Assembly (NCBI RefSeq): GCF_016745835.1 | Contig: NZ_JAERVL010000017.1 | Location: 85,813-149,812 of the forward strand | Source of the DNA: Caldalkalibacillus salinus | GTDB taxonomy: Bacteria; Bacillota; Bacilli; Caldalkalibacillales; JCM-10596 | Direction: 5' to 3' | Length of the DNA: 64,000 bases | Part shown: piece after piece, positions 8,762 to 17,213 of the stretch | Layout: each line of letters starts with the position of its first letter | How positions within the stretch are numbered: the first letter of the stretch is position 1 | Program-made: the position numbers and the translations under genes | Notes under the pieces: generated by a model | The model's database searches: none | What the model was told of the DNA's origin: nothing | Seen by the model: the letters and a program-made list of their open reading frames with translations, nothing else

Positions 8762-8813
8762 GAATGTAGTATTAGTCATAAAACCGACTACTATATACTA
8801 AAAAATATGGCTG

Positions 8814-11363
8814 TTATTGTTGTAAATACAAGCTATAGGTACGATTAGCGAAGGCGGCATATTCGCCACGTGTGATGTTCTTCGTCGGCTCAAATTGAGC
8901 GTAGAACGTCACTTCACCGTCATTTAATTCGTACGCCATGTTCTCTGCGAAGAAATCCTCTGGTGTTAAAATGCTGAGGTCAAACGCGAGTTCAACATAT
9001 CCTCTTAACGCTGGCGCAATTTCATCTGCGTCTGTAATGACAATTCTCTGATCGCCATAATACACTTCCATATTACCGTCTTCTAATACGGTGTTTCTTT
9101 CTTCTGCCTCTGATTGATGCCCAAGACTTTGTACGAGTGAATAAGCAATGTCTTCTCTCGTCACAGCGCGATCAGAATCAAATGTGGTGCCTTCAGATAG
9201 CATCACAGGATTCTGAACGATAAAGGCATCCTTAAGTGCGCCTCCCCTAGCGCTTACCGCTTCAGCATAAGGTAAGAAGTCAGTGGATACATCTCCGAAA
9301 GAGCGTGATCCATCGACGGGTAGATACTGACGAATCCCCATGCCCATCACGAGATACTCGGCAAGCTCTTCACGAGTTAGGGCACGATCCGCTCGATATT
9401 TACCATTATGATAACCATCAACCAAACGGTTATGGACAGCCATCTTAATCTCGTCTTGTCTATCATGTCCCTCTATATCCTCTAGTCCAGTATAACCAGT
9501 AGAGCGCTTAGTGGTCACAACCCCTTCTACTTCTTCCGGAAGAGCGGTACCTGTAGGATTTATTTCGGCTCCTCTTAGCCCACGAATTTCGATTGTCCAT
9601 TCACCTGGCGTCGGCGAAGGTACGATGACAGTGCGATCGAAGTATAAGGAGAAAAGTAGCGAGATCCCTGAACTGTATTCTTTCCCATTCGGGTCGATTA
9701 GAATGAGATTAATAGGATTACCGCTCTCCATAAATCCTTCTCCATAGACTGTGACAGCTAATTCTGTGAGCCCCTCATCAACTAGAAAAGGCGTGCTTCC
9801 ATTCGTCGCCGGGTCATAGTCGATAACGATGTCTTCACGTTCAACTTCTAAGTCAACGCTACTATTGAAATCTTGGTTCATATTAAGGGTTTGTCCATAT
9901 TCGCGACCGTTCAAAGCCGTATCTACTGCCGCATACGCATTGGCATACCCAGCCCCGACTTCCCAATCAGCACGCCCAGGGATATTGGTGGCTGTATCTT
10001 GTATGATCTGCTTCACTTCATCAGGAGATAATGTAGGATTAGCTGAAAGAATTAAAGCGACAATACCAGCCACATGCGGTGCAGCCATGGATGTCCCACT
10101 CGCACTCGAGTAGTAAGGGACGTAAGCTGTCTCAATATCTTCAGCGTCTCCTTGTAAACCGATAGGTGTTAGTACATCTACGGCTCTAGTGGAAATAATG
10201 TCCACACCAGGTGCGGTTACCGTCGGGCGATCTTCCCAAGTGTAAGTCTCACCATCAATGGTCACTTGACCTCCGCCCCCTTCTACACCTCGAGAGGAGA
10301 AACTTGCCAAGTTGCCATCTTTATCTCCAGCAGCCACAGCAATGACCCATGGTGCCTTCTTAAAGTTCCCTGTTATCGTATCTTCCGCTGGTCCAGAGTT
10401 CCCTGCGGAGAATACGACGACCATACCACGATCATATAACTTCTTTGTGGCTACGTTGGTGGGATGGTCAGGATTAAACGGTGTTCCAACGTCGCTAGGA
10501 CTTCCAAAGGAGTTCGTAATCGCACGGATGTTATATTCTAACTGGTGTGTCAGTGCGTAATCGAATCCTCCAAGCGTGTCTAGAATGAAGAGCGCCGCAC
10601 CAGATCCGTATCCCACAAGATTTGCACCAGGGGCTACCCCTGCGTATTTTCCATTGGATTTCGCACCGGTTCCTGCAACTGTTCCAGCAACGTGAGTCCC
10701 GTGGGATGCAGTGTCCGTGTTCGGTACATTTTCGGTATACGTTACGGGTAGTAGGTCAGATTGCCCATTTAAGTTCGTTGAGCCTAAGACGTTTTGTATG
10801 ACTTTAGTGCCATAAGGTAGGTCGTCATGCGTTCCATCAATACCTGTGTCGTTAACGAGGACCGTAATATCCTCTCCAGAGACCGGTAAGCCTCCGTTCT
10901 GCTTCGTGAAAGATTGTTCAGTTAATACCTTCTTAGCGCCAGTAATAGACGTTCCTTCGTAGTTTTCATACTCCAATTCCTCATTAAAATATAAAGAACG
11001 AACTTGAGGTAATTCAGCCAGTGTCGCGACTTGGTCTGCGTTGGCAATTACGCCAGCTATGGGCAGTTCATTTAGTGTCACACCGACTTCAATTCCAACG
11101 GTTTCTAGTAATTCAACGTGTCGTTCTGAAGGCCCGTCCTCACCCCAAAAAGTAACAATGACCTCCACTTGTGTCGCCTGCTTGAGTTCTTCGAGTAAGA
11201 GCTCGTCCACATCAGTAGAGACATCAGTGTTTAAAGGAATGTCATCAAAGGCGCGCGCCAGTTCGTTAAGCTCATCAGTGTCAGTTAATGCAAATGCTGG
11301 CATAGCAAGAGATAAAACGAGTGCAAATACCAATAACACTGACAACTTCTGTTTATGTTGCAT
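8814..11363 (-). CDS. Subtilisin-like serine protease (S8) with C-terminal SLH domains
   Basis: About 849 residues. An N-terminal signal peptide (QKLSVLLVFALVLSLAMPAFA) leads into a propeptide (about 30-145), then the catalytic domain with Asp about 172 (VNDTGIDGTH), His about 221 (SHGTHVAGT), oxyanion Asn (SAGNSGP) and Ser about 425 (GTSMAAPHVAG). After a beta-rich domain (about 490-605, P-domain-like) come SLH repeats (about 640-849, with LTREELAEYL, VTREDIAYSL and ITRGEYAAF) that would tether the enzyme to the cell wall polymer. The ATG at 11372 directly abuts AGGAGG, so the ATG at 11363, 9 nt downstream, is preferred. It is a close paralogue of the shorter secreted protease at 24189-25604. 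Confidence 0.9.
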   Translation of the reverse strand: MQHKQKLSVLLVFALVLSLAMPAFALTDTDELNELARAFDDIPLNTDVSTDVDELLLEELKQATQVEVIVTFWGEDGPSERHVELLETVGIEVGVTLNELPIAGVIANADQVATLAELPQVRSLYFNEELEYENYEGTSITGAKKVLTEQSFTKQNGGLPVSGEDITVLVNDTGIDGTHDDLPYGTKVIQNVLGSTNLNGQSDLLPVTYTENVPNTDTASHGTHVAGTVAGTGAKSNGKYAGVAPGANLVGYGSGAALFILDTLGGFDYALTHQLEYNIRAITNSFGSPSDVGTPFNPDHPTNVATKKLYDRGMVVVFSAGNSGPAEDTITGNFKKAPWVIAVAAGDKDGNLASFSSRGVEGGGGQVTIDGETYTWEDRPTVTAPGVDIISTRAVDVLTPIGLQGDAEDIETAYVPYYSSASGTSMAAPHVAGIVALILSANPTLSPDEVKQIIQDTATNIPGRADWEVGAGYANAYAAVDTALNGREYGQTLNMNQDFNSSVDLEVEREDIVIDYDPATNGSTPFLVDEGLTELAVTVYGEGFMESGNPINLILIDPNGKEYSSGISLLFSLYFDRTVIVPSPTPGEWTIEIRGLRGAEINPTGTALPEEVEGVVTTKRSTGYTGLEDIEGHDRQDEIKMAVHNRLVDGYHNGKYRADRALTREELAEYLVMGMGIRQYLPVDGSRSFGDVSTDFLPYAEAVSARGGALKDAFIVQNPVMLSEGTTFDSDRAVTREDIAYSLVQSLGHQSEAEERNTVLEDGNMEVYYGDQRIVITDADEIAPALRGYVELAFDLSILTPEDFFAENMAYELNDGEVTFYAQFEPTKNITRGEYAAFANRTYSLYLQQ

Positions 11364-11484
11364 CTTTTTCATCCTCCTTTTCTATATGTTCACAAAGTAT
11401 TCAAACATTCTAACAATTTAATCATAGCAATAAATCGTACGGAAGATAAGGCTTATTTCAGATTTATAACTAACGTCGTACAGG

Positions 11485-11527
11485 ACAAAAGAAGGACCCA
11501 GTTCACGTTGATGTGTGGAGCTGGGCC
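11485..11527 (-). terminator. Intrinsic terminator after bmrD
   Basis: On the minus strand GGCCCAG and CTGGGTCC pair, followed by TTCTTTTG; about 55 bp after the bmrD stop. Confidence 0.7.
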
Positions 11528-11579
11528 GTGTATAAGACTTATTTTCTTTCTTACTTGATGTCCTTCATTTATGTCCTGA

Positions 11580-13679
11580 TTAACGCGTTAAGGTGGGCTG
11601 GCTGTTCATTTGCATCTGATACATCTGTTGGTATTTACCCCTTTGTTGTATAAGCGCATCATGCTTCCCTTGCTCAACAATGTGGCCATGATCTAAGACT
11701 AAAATATGATCCGCTTCCCGAATGGTCGATAAACGGTGGGCGATAATAAACGTCGTACGTCCTCTTTTTAATACCTCCAATGCACGTTGGATCATCGCTT
11801 CTGTTTCCGTATCGATATTGGCGGTGGCTTCATCTAGAATAAGAATGGCCGGATCAAAAGCTAAAGCTCGAGCAAAGGATATCAATTGTCTTTGTCCAGA
11901 GGACAACGTGCTTCCCTTCTCCACGACGGGTTCATCGTATTGATGTGGTAGCGGCTCAATGAATCGGTCAGCCCCTACCATTTTAAGCGAATTGATCACT
12001 TTTTCTTTTGAAATAGATGGATCATTCAGGCTCACGTTAGAGGCAATGGTCCCTGTAAAGAGGAAAGGATCCTGTAGTACGATCCCCATATGCTGGCGAA
12101 TATGCTGCTTTGGGATCGTGGTGATGTCCTGCCCATCTATCTTGATTCGGCCATGCTGCGGATCATAAAAGCGAAAGAGTAAATTCATAATGGAGCTTTT
12201 CCCTGAGCCGGTATGTCCTACAAGCGCTACCGTCTCCCCCTGATTTGCTTCAAATGATATATCCTTGAGGACATATTGATCTTTTTCATAAGCAAATGAC
12301 ACCTGCTCAAAAGCAACATCACCTTGGTACTTAGGGATTTTACCTTCTTCTACCCCTTCACCATCCTGATCGAGCAAGTGAAACACCCTTTCTCCCGCAA
12401 CCATCGCTTGATCGAGTTGGGCTAGTTGGTTCACTATATCAGATACGGGTTGAAATAAACGGTTGAGATAATCGACAAAAGCGTATAACAACCCGATTGA
12501 GATCACACTCCCAACGCCTATCGCGGCCCCACCAAAGTACCAGATGAGGACGACGAAACAGATATTTTGTATCGTAAAAACCAAGTTGTGAGAGGTCATA
12601 GCGTTGAGGTGGAGTAATTTATTCTGATAGTGAAAGTGGTCTTCATTAAGCTGTTCGAATTCTTCCTCTGTTCGTTTCTGTCTGCCAAAAACCTGAATGA
12701 TAGGCATCCCTTGAATGGATTCGTTAATCATCCCGTTTATATCACTTAGGCGTGCACGAATCGCATGATTGAAACGTGAAGCATAGCGGCGATACAAGAT
12801 GGTCCATAGTACGATAAGTGGAACCACGAGTAACGTGATGGAGGCCAGTGTCACGTCTAATAAAAACAGGGCAATATAAATGCCGGTCATATATATGATA
12901 CTGGTGAAGAAAGTGGCCAATACTTTCATGTACAGTTCTCGAATCGCTTCCGTATCATTGGTGATTCGTGACACGATCTTCCCTACAGGTCGTTGGTCAA
13001 AGAATGATACCGGGAGTGTCTGAATGTGAGTAAACACATCGTGCCTCATGTTTTGAATAATACGATTAGCGGACATTTGGAGTAAGTAGGATTTGCCGTA
13101 TTGGAAAAAAGAAGCAAAAATGAGTAAGCCTACGTATAAACCTAACCACTTGATAATAGGCGTGACCTCAGGTTGATAAAAGCCGAACACGTCTTCTGCC
13201 GACAAACGGGTCGTATCTAGTGCTATACGTTCCTCACCATTTTGAACATACACCTCCCCTGCTTCCTCTCGTGCCTCTCCTTGACTTGGAACGGTATCCT
13301 CTGTCACGTAATACCGTGTCCCGACTTGTAGGATATATAGCGTTGCTGCTTCGTCCAAGCTTTGCGCTTCGGTCTCCGTTAATCGGTCACCTCTCTTATA
13401 CAACGCACCTTGATAAGAAACGGCATAAGGGTCATGTGTATCCTCCACCATCACCCATGCTTGTTCAATGCCTGTAATGTGGTCATCTATAATCGTTTTA
13501 GCAATAAACGGTCCCGTTAATTCAGCGGACACTGCGACAGTTAACAGCACAAGCGCGATCATAATCGTTTTCTTAAAACGTAAAGCGTAACGATATAAGC
13601 GTTTGGCCGTCATTTTTTTCGTATACTCCGAGTGCTGATCTTGATGATCGGCCGTTTGTGGTTTGTTATTTTCGTTCAT
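11580..13679 (-). CDS. bmrD: ABC multidrug exporter half-transporter, BmrD-like (catalytic site donor)
   Basis: 699 residues: six transmembrane helices (about 35-430) with a large extra loop (about 75-165) between TM1 and TM2, then a nucleotide-binding domain. Walker A is GHTGSGKSSI, Walker B ILILDEATANID with the catalytic Glu, and the H-loop is AHRLST. The signature is LSSGQ rather than LSGGQ. Together with its partner this is the asymmetric pattern of heterodimeric exporters: one canonical and one degenerate ATP site. The gap to bmrC is 11 bp, so they are cotranscribed. The long TM1-TM2 loop also distinguishes B. subtilis BmrD from BmrC. Substrates are presumably hydrophobic drugs. Confidence 0.88.
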   Translation of the reverse strand: MNENNKPQTADHQDQHSEYTKKMTAKRLYRYALRFKKTIMIALVLLTVAVSAELTGPFIAKTIIDDHITGIEQAWVMVEDTHDPYAVSYQGALYKRGDRLTETEAQSLDEAATLYILQVGTRYYVTEDTVPSQGEAREEAGEVYVQNGEERIALDTTRLSAEDVFGFYQPEVTPIIKWLGLYVGLLIFASFFQYGKSYLLQMSANRIIQNMRHDVFTHIQTLPVSFFDQRPVGKIVSRITNDTEAIRELYMKVLATFFTSIIYMTGIYIALFLLDVTLASITLLVVPLIVLWTILYRRYASRFNHAIRARLSDINGMINESIQGMPIIQVFGRQKRTEEEFEQLNEDHFHYQNKLLHLNAMTSHNLVFTIQNICFVVLIWYFGGAAIGVGSVISIGLLYAFVDYLNRLFQPVSDIVNQLAQLDQAMVAGERVFHLLDQDGEGVEEGKIPKYQGDVAFEQVSFAYEKDQYVLKDISFEANQGETVALVGHTGSGKSSIMNLLFRFYDPQHGRIKIDGQDITTIPKQHIRQHMGIVLQDPFLFTGTIASNVSLNDPSISKEKVINSLKMVGADRFIEPLPHQYDEPVVEKGSTLSSGQRQLISFARALAFDPAILILDEATANIDTETEAMIQRALEVLKRGRTTFIIAHRLSTIREADHILVLDHGHIVEQGKHDALIQQRGKYQQMYQMQMNSQPTLTR

Positions 13680-13690
13680 ATAGTTTCACC

Positions 13691-15424
13691 CTACCCTTCC
13701 ACTTTCTGACGGACATATTGCTCTTTGTACCAACCGTCCTGACGTATGAGATCGGCATGCGTCCCTTGTTCAACGATGCGACCCTCTTCGAGTACTATAA
13801 TCCAATCTGCATGCTCAACAGCACTCATGCGATGCGTAGCGATCAATGTGGTTTTTCCTGCTCGTTCCCGCCTGATGTTATCGATGATTTTAGCCTCTGT
13901 TTTACCATCAACAGCGGACATGGCATCATCCAGTATCAGGATATCGGGATTAAGGATGAGTGCGCGGGCAATAGACACACGTTGTTTCTGACCACCAGAA
14001 AGCGCGACGCCCTTTTCACCCACCAACGTATCTAAACCTTGAGGCAAGATAGAGATGATATCGTCAAAAGCGGCCATGCGTAAAGCGTGTGTGATCGCCT
14101 CGGGAGACGCATCATGCTTTCCAAAGGTCAGATTCTCTCTGACGGATTTAGAAAATAAGACTTGTTCTTGGGGCACATAACCGATCCATTCGTGTAGTTG
14201 CTGTAATGAAATATGTTCAATAGGAACACCCGATATAAGAACCTGACCACCGCCTAATGGGTATTGTCTGAGCAACTGCTGAAGTAACGTTGTTTTACCG
14301 CTCCCTGTTCGCCCTACAATCCCTATGGTCTGACCTCGTTTAATAGTGAGCGACACGTCCCGTAATCGTTTAACATTGGAGGTCGGATAGCAGAAGGTCA
14401 CAGACTGAAACATGATATCTTCCGGTTGATCAATCGTTGTAGGCTGTTCAACATCCTGCACGTCGGCCTCGTACGATAATGTTTCCTGAACACGATCCAA
14501 GGAGGCGTTGCCCCTTTGCATCACATTGATGAGTTCACCCACAGCAAACATAGGCCAGATCATCATACCGAGATAAATGTTGAATGAGACGAGGCTCCCT
14601 AGGGTTATCTCATTGTGGAACACGAGATAAGCGCCGTAACCGATCCCAATGACATAACTCAATCCAACCAATACTTTGATACTCGGTTCAAATAACGCAT
14701 CCACTTTCGCCACTGCTAGATTCTTCTGAAAGACGTTCTCGGTCATATCTTTGAAGCGTTGGACATCTGCCTTCTCCTGTACATATGCACGGTTTACCCG
14801 GATACCCGATATGGATTCGAGGACGTTGTTATTCATATCCCCGAATGCGTCTTGTGCTGCCGTAAAACGTTGATGAATCTTCTTCCCGTAGCGATGCATT
14901 AAGACAGCCATGATAGGCAGTGGTAACAACGCTGCGAGTGTCAGTTTCCAATTCACAAACAGTATCATGACACCTAAAATGACAAGCATAAACACCGTGG
15001 CATCAACCAAGGTCAGGATGCCAAAACCAGCGGTGAGTGAGATCGCTTTAAGGTCATTAGTGGCTCTGGCCATGAGATCTCCTGTACGATACGTTTCATA
15101 AAATTTAGGGGTCATTTGCAGCAGATGACGCATGAATTGTGATCGCATTAAACGCTCGACAAGAAAAGCCCCGCCAAACAATTGGTACATCCAAACGTAT
15201 GTGACGGTATAACTGACCACGATCAGTCCACCATAAAATAATAATATTTCTGTCAGACGATCCCAGGTCATGAGACCGAATTGAATATCGTCGATGGCCG
15301 TTCCAATAATCATAGGTGGCAAGACCTCAACGAAACTGACTAATATAAGCAGGGACACAGCGATGGTATATCTCTTTTTATAGCGTTTAAAGAACCATCC
15401 TAATTTTTTGAATACAGTGAACAT
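13691..15424 (-). CDS. bmrC: ABC multidrug exporter half-transporter, BmrC-like (degenerate Walker B)
   Basis: 577 residues: six transmembrane helices (about 15-310) and a nucleotide-binding domain. Walker A is GRTGSGKTTL, the signature is a canonical LSGGQKQR, but Walker B reads ILILDDAMSAVD, with Asp where the catalytic Glu should be. This matches a BmrC-type subunit whose composite ATP site is impaired on one side. The start ATG follows AAGGAG by 10 nt. It is the first structural gene after a 420-bp leader holding a small ORF and two terminator hairpins, so expression is very likely controlled by attenuation. Confidence 0.88.
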   Translation of the reverse strand: MFTVFKKLGWFFKRYKKRYTIAVSLLILVSFVEVLPPMIIGTAIDDIQFGLMTWDRLTEILLFYGGLIVVSYTVTYVWMYQLFGGAFLVERLMRSQFMRHLLQMTPKFYETYRTGDLMARATNDLKAISLTAGFGILTLVDATVFMLVILGVMILFVNWKLTLAALLPLPIMAVLMHRYGKKIHQRFTAAQDAFGDMNNNVLESISGIRVNRAYVQEKADVQRFKDMTENVFQKNLAVAKVDALFEPSIKVLVGLSYVIGIGYGAYLVFHNEITLGSLVSFNIYLGMMIWPMFAVGELINVMQRGNASLDRVQETLSYEADVQDVEQPTTIDQPEDIMFQSVTFCYPTSNVKRLRDVSLTIKRGQTIGIVGRTGSGKTTLLQQLLRQYPLGGGQVLISGVPIEHISLQQLHEWIGYVPQEQVLFSKSVRENLTFGKHDASPEAITHALRMAAFDDIISILPQGLDTLVGEKGVALSGGQKQRVSIARALILNPDILILDDAMSAVDGKTEAKIIDNIRRERAGKTTLIATHRMSAVEHADWIIVLEEGRIVEQGTHADLIRQDGWYKEQYVRQKVEG

Positions 15425-15573
15425 AAGAGGGTCACTCCTTCAGTAAGTTTGTACATGGATTCATTCGTTCAACTTGGGCTAGAGATACTGCTTCATCACT
15501 GACTTGATCCTCTAGAATTGATGTCACAGCATGCGATCTTTTTGTTTTCGACCTTACAGCATGTAATCTCCTG

Positions 15574-15609
15574 AAAATAACAAAACACGACACCTATGTG
15601 CCGTGTTTT
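15574..15609 (-). terminator. Second terminator hairpin in the bmr leader
   Basis: On the minus strand AAAACACG and CGTGTTTT pair around 12 nt and lead into TTTTGTTATTTT. It lies 150 bp before bmrC and cannot be an upstream gene's terminator because the first terminator already lies ahead of it. Confidence 0.75.
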
Positions 15610-15632
15610 CTCAGCTCTGTGAACCATCCTTA

Positions 15633-15674
15633 AGCTTCTGTTACAATCAGATCAGCTTCTGTTGCAGTCAGATC
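15633..15674. repeat. 21-bp tandem duplication in the bmr leader
   Basis: Two adjacent copies of a 21-bp unit (15633-15653 and 15654-15674) differ at two positions (TTACAATCAG versus TTGCAGTCAG) and sit between the two terminator hairpins. Confidence 0.8.
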
Positions 15675-15697
15675 AGCTTTGATGAAGGTCATTTAAC

Positions 15698-15730
15698 AAA
15701 GAAAAAGCAGGCACATGACGTGACCTGCTT
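15698..15730 (-). terminator. First terminator hairpin in the bmr leader (attenuator)
   Basis: On the minus strand AAGCAGG and CCTGCTT pair, with an inner CAC/GTG extension, and lead into TTTTTCTTT. It lies 112 nt after the leader ORF stop codon, as expected for a ribosome-controlled attenuator. Confidence 0.75.
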
Positions 15731-15842
15731 AATGGTATGTATCTTAACACTGTTGGTGTTAGATTTGGTAGATGTAGATGGCTAGCGTTCGAACCTGAGG
15801 TGCATAAACGGGAGGATTAAGCCAGCCCATATGTTCTCGTGT

Positions 15843-15971
15843 TCAAAACTCGCGTTCATCATGTATCATAGATACCATGCGGGTCACATGCGTATGAAAT
15901 TGTTGCCGTTGTGAGTCTCCAGTGCACTGGCGTTGAAGCATGAATGGATTAGCAATGATATTCAAACGCAT
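15843..15971 (-). CDS. 42-residue leader peptide upstream of bmrCD (BmrB-like)
   Basis: ATG at 15971 lies 6-7 nt after a strong AAAGGAGGGG; 42 codons end in TGA at 15843. The peptide starts MRLNIIANPF and ends MIHDEREF, is Gln/Arg/His-rich in the middle, and has no membrane segment. It sits between a clear sigma-A promoter and two intrinsic terminators, all co-directional with bmrC. In B. subtilis, bmrCD is preceded by the leader gene bmrB, whose translation by drug-stalled ribosomes prevents termination; the layout here is the same, but I could not align the peptides. The gene is too short for routine ORF calls. Confidence 0.75.
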   Translation of the reverse strand: MRLNIIANPFMLQRQCTGDSQRQQFHTHVTRMVSMIHDEREF

Positions 15972-16070
15972 GTTAGCCCCTCCTTTATGGTTCTATCACA
16001 TTTATAATTTAAATTTACTTTCACATTTACAACTTATCATCAAACTTACCTTCTGTCTTTGTGCTACTAA

Positions 16071-16100
16071 ATTGTATAATTTTAGCATTAAAATTGTCAA
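16071..16100 (-). promoter_or_regulatory. Sigma-A promoter of the bmr leader-bmrCD operon
   Basis: On the minus strand TTGACA (16095-16100) and TACAAT (16071-16076) with an 18-bp spacer, placing transcription start near 16064, about 93 nt before the leader ORF and after the end of the yitT-like gene. Confidence 0.75.
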
Positions 16101-16146
16101 CACTTTTTTTTACACTTCGTTACAGCTGTTGAAACGCCTATTCTCC

Positions 16147-16968
16147 TTATTCCCGACGGAAGTTACCCATGACCTCCATCGTTTGGCTAACACTCACAAA
16201 CGCATTAGGATCTATGCTTTTGATTAACGGGCGTACAACCGCCAATTCATAACGTGAAATGACTGTATAGAGTACTTCTCTTTGTTCCTTTGAATACGCC
16301 CCTCGTCCTTCAATGACCGTAATACCGCGGAACAATTTAGATAGCAGCTCTGTCCGAAGTTCCTCACCTTTGCTCGTGACCACCATGAGATTCAGTTTTA
16401 TATGTCGGGTGTGAATACGATCAATCACTAACCCTGTAATGTAGATGGAAGCCAAGGTGTACAAAGCTAATTCCCAAGAGAATATAAAGCCTGATACGAC
16501 AACCACAATACTATTTAAAGCGAATATAATGCCACCTAATGGCATATCACGTTTTTTAATGAGCAGTAAGCCGATCACATCAAAGCCACCAGTCGAGCCA
16601 TAAAAACGAACAATAAGGCCAATCCCAACGCCTGCTATAATACCACCAAAAACAGAAGAAAGGAGTGCATCCTCTGTGACCTTGACCACAGGTATATATT
16701 GCATGGATACAGCCGTGACCAACACAGAGAAAAGACTGTTACCGATGAACGTTTTTCCCACTTTGGTCCATCCTAGAATAAGAATCGGGATATTGAGGAG
16801 TACAATCCAAATACCTGCATTAAGGGGCGTAATCAGACCCAGAATCATGGCGAAACCTGTGACGCCTCCTGTAAATACTTCATGCGGAAGGAGAAAAACA
16901 TTAAAAGCGAACCCTACAATAATGGATGCTACTAAAATAATAAGAAGTCGATACACGTTGTTTAACAT
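16147..16968 (-). CDS. YitT family membrane protein (DUF161/DUF2179)
   Basis: About 273 residues. Five transmembrane helices (about 10-195) include the family motif GFAFNVFLLPHEVFTGGVTGFA and FYGSTGGFDVIG; the C-terminal 80 residues form the soluble DUF2179 domain (GKGEELRTEL-like segment, FRGITVIEGRGAYSKEQREVLYTVI). Function of the family is unknown; it has been linked loosely to transport. The ATG at 16968 is preferred, 8 nt after GGGGTGA; an in-frame GTG at 16980 overlaps that box. It ends 163 bp before the bmr leader ORF, and bmr has its own promoter in that gap. Confidence 0.85.
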   Translation of the reverse strand: MLNNVYRLLIILVASIIVGFAFNVFLLPHEVFTGGVTGFAMILGLITPLNAGIWIVLLNIPILILGWTKVGKTFIGNSLFSVLVTAVSMQYIPVVKVTEDALLSSVFGGIIAGVGIGLIVRFYGSTGGFDVIGLLLIKKRDMPLGGIIFALNSIVVVVSGFIFSWELALYTLASIYITGLVIDRIHTRHIKLNLMVVTSKGEELRTELLSKLFRGITVIEGRGAYSKEQREVLYTVISRYELAVVRPLIKSIDPNAFVSVSQTMEVMGNFRRE

Positions 16969-17084
16969 TTCCTTTTTCACCCCAATTTGAGCAGACTAGG
17001 CTCTTATTCTTTATATATCCCTAAACTATTCTTTTTACGCATATTTTTTAGTCCCCTATTTAAAAGTATCCTATAAATGACCAT

Positions 17085-17135
17085 AAAAAAAAGACAGTAA
17101 GAGGCAGGTGTGCACATACTACAACCTCTTACTGT
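17085..17135 (-). terminator. Intrinsic terminator after the nhaC-family gene
   Basis: ACAGTAAGAGG and CCTCTTACTGT form an 11-bp stem followed on the minus strand by C then eight T. Confidence 0.9.
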
Positions 17136-17213
17136 AACAAAGAAGACTAAATTAATCTATCTTTATTTATCTTTTGCGATTGAATCTTTTTATGCCATTG
17201 CAATTGAATCTTT

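Noticed and set aside
15603..15785. 60-residue plus-strand ORF in the bmr leader.
   Set aside because: No ribosome binding site, and it is antisense to the two terminator hairpins and the 21-bp duplication.
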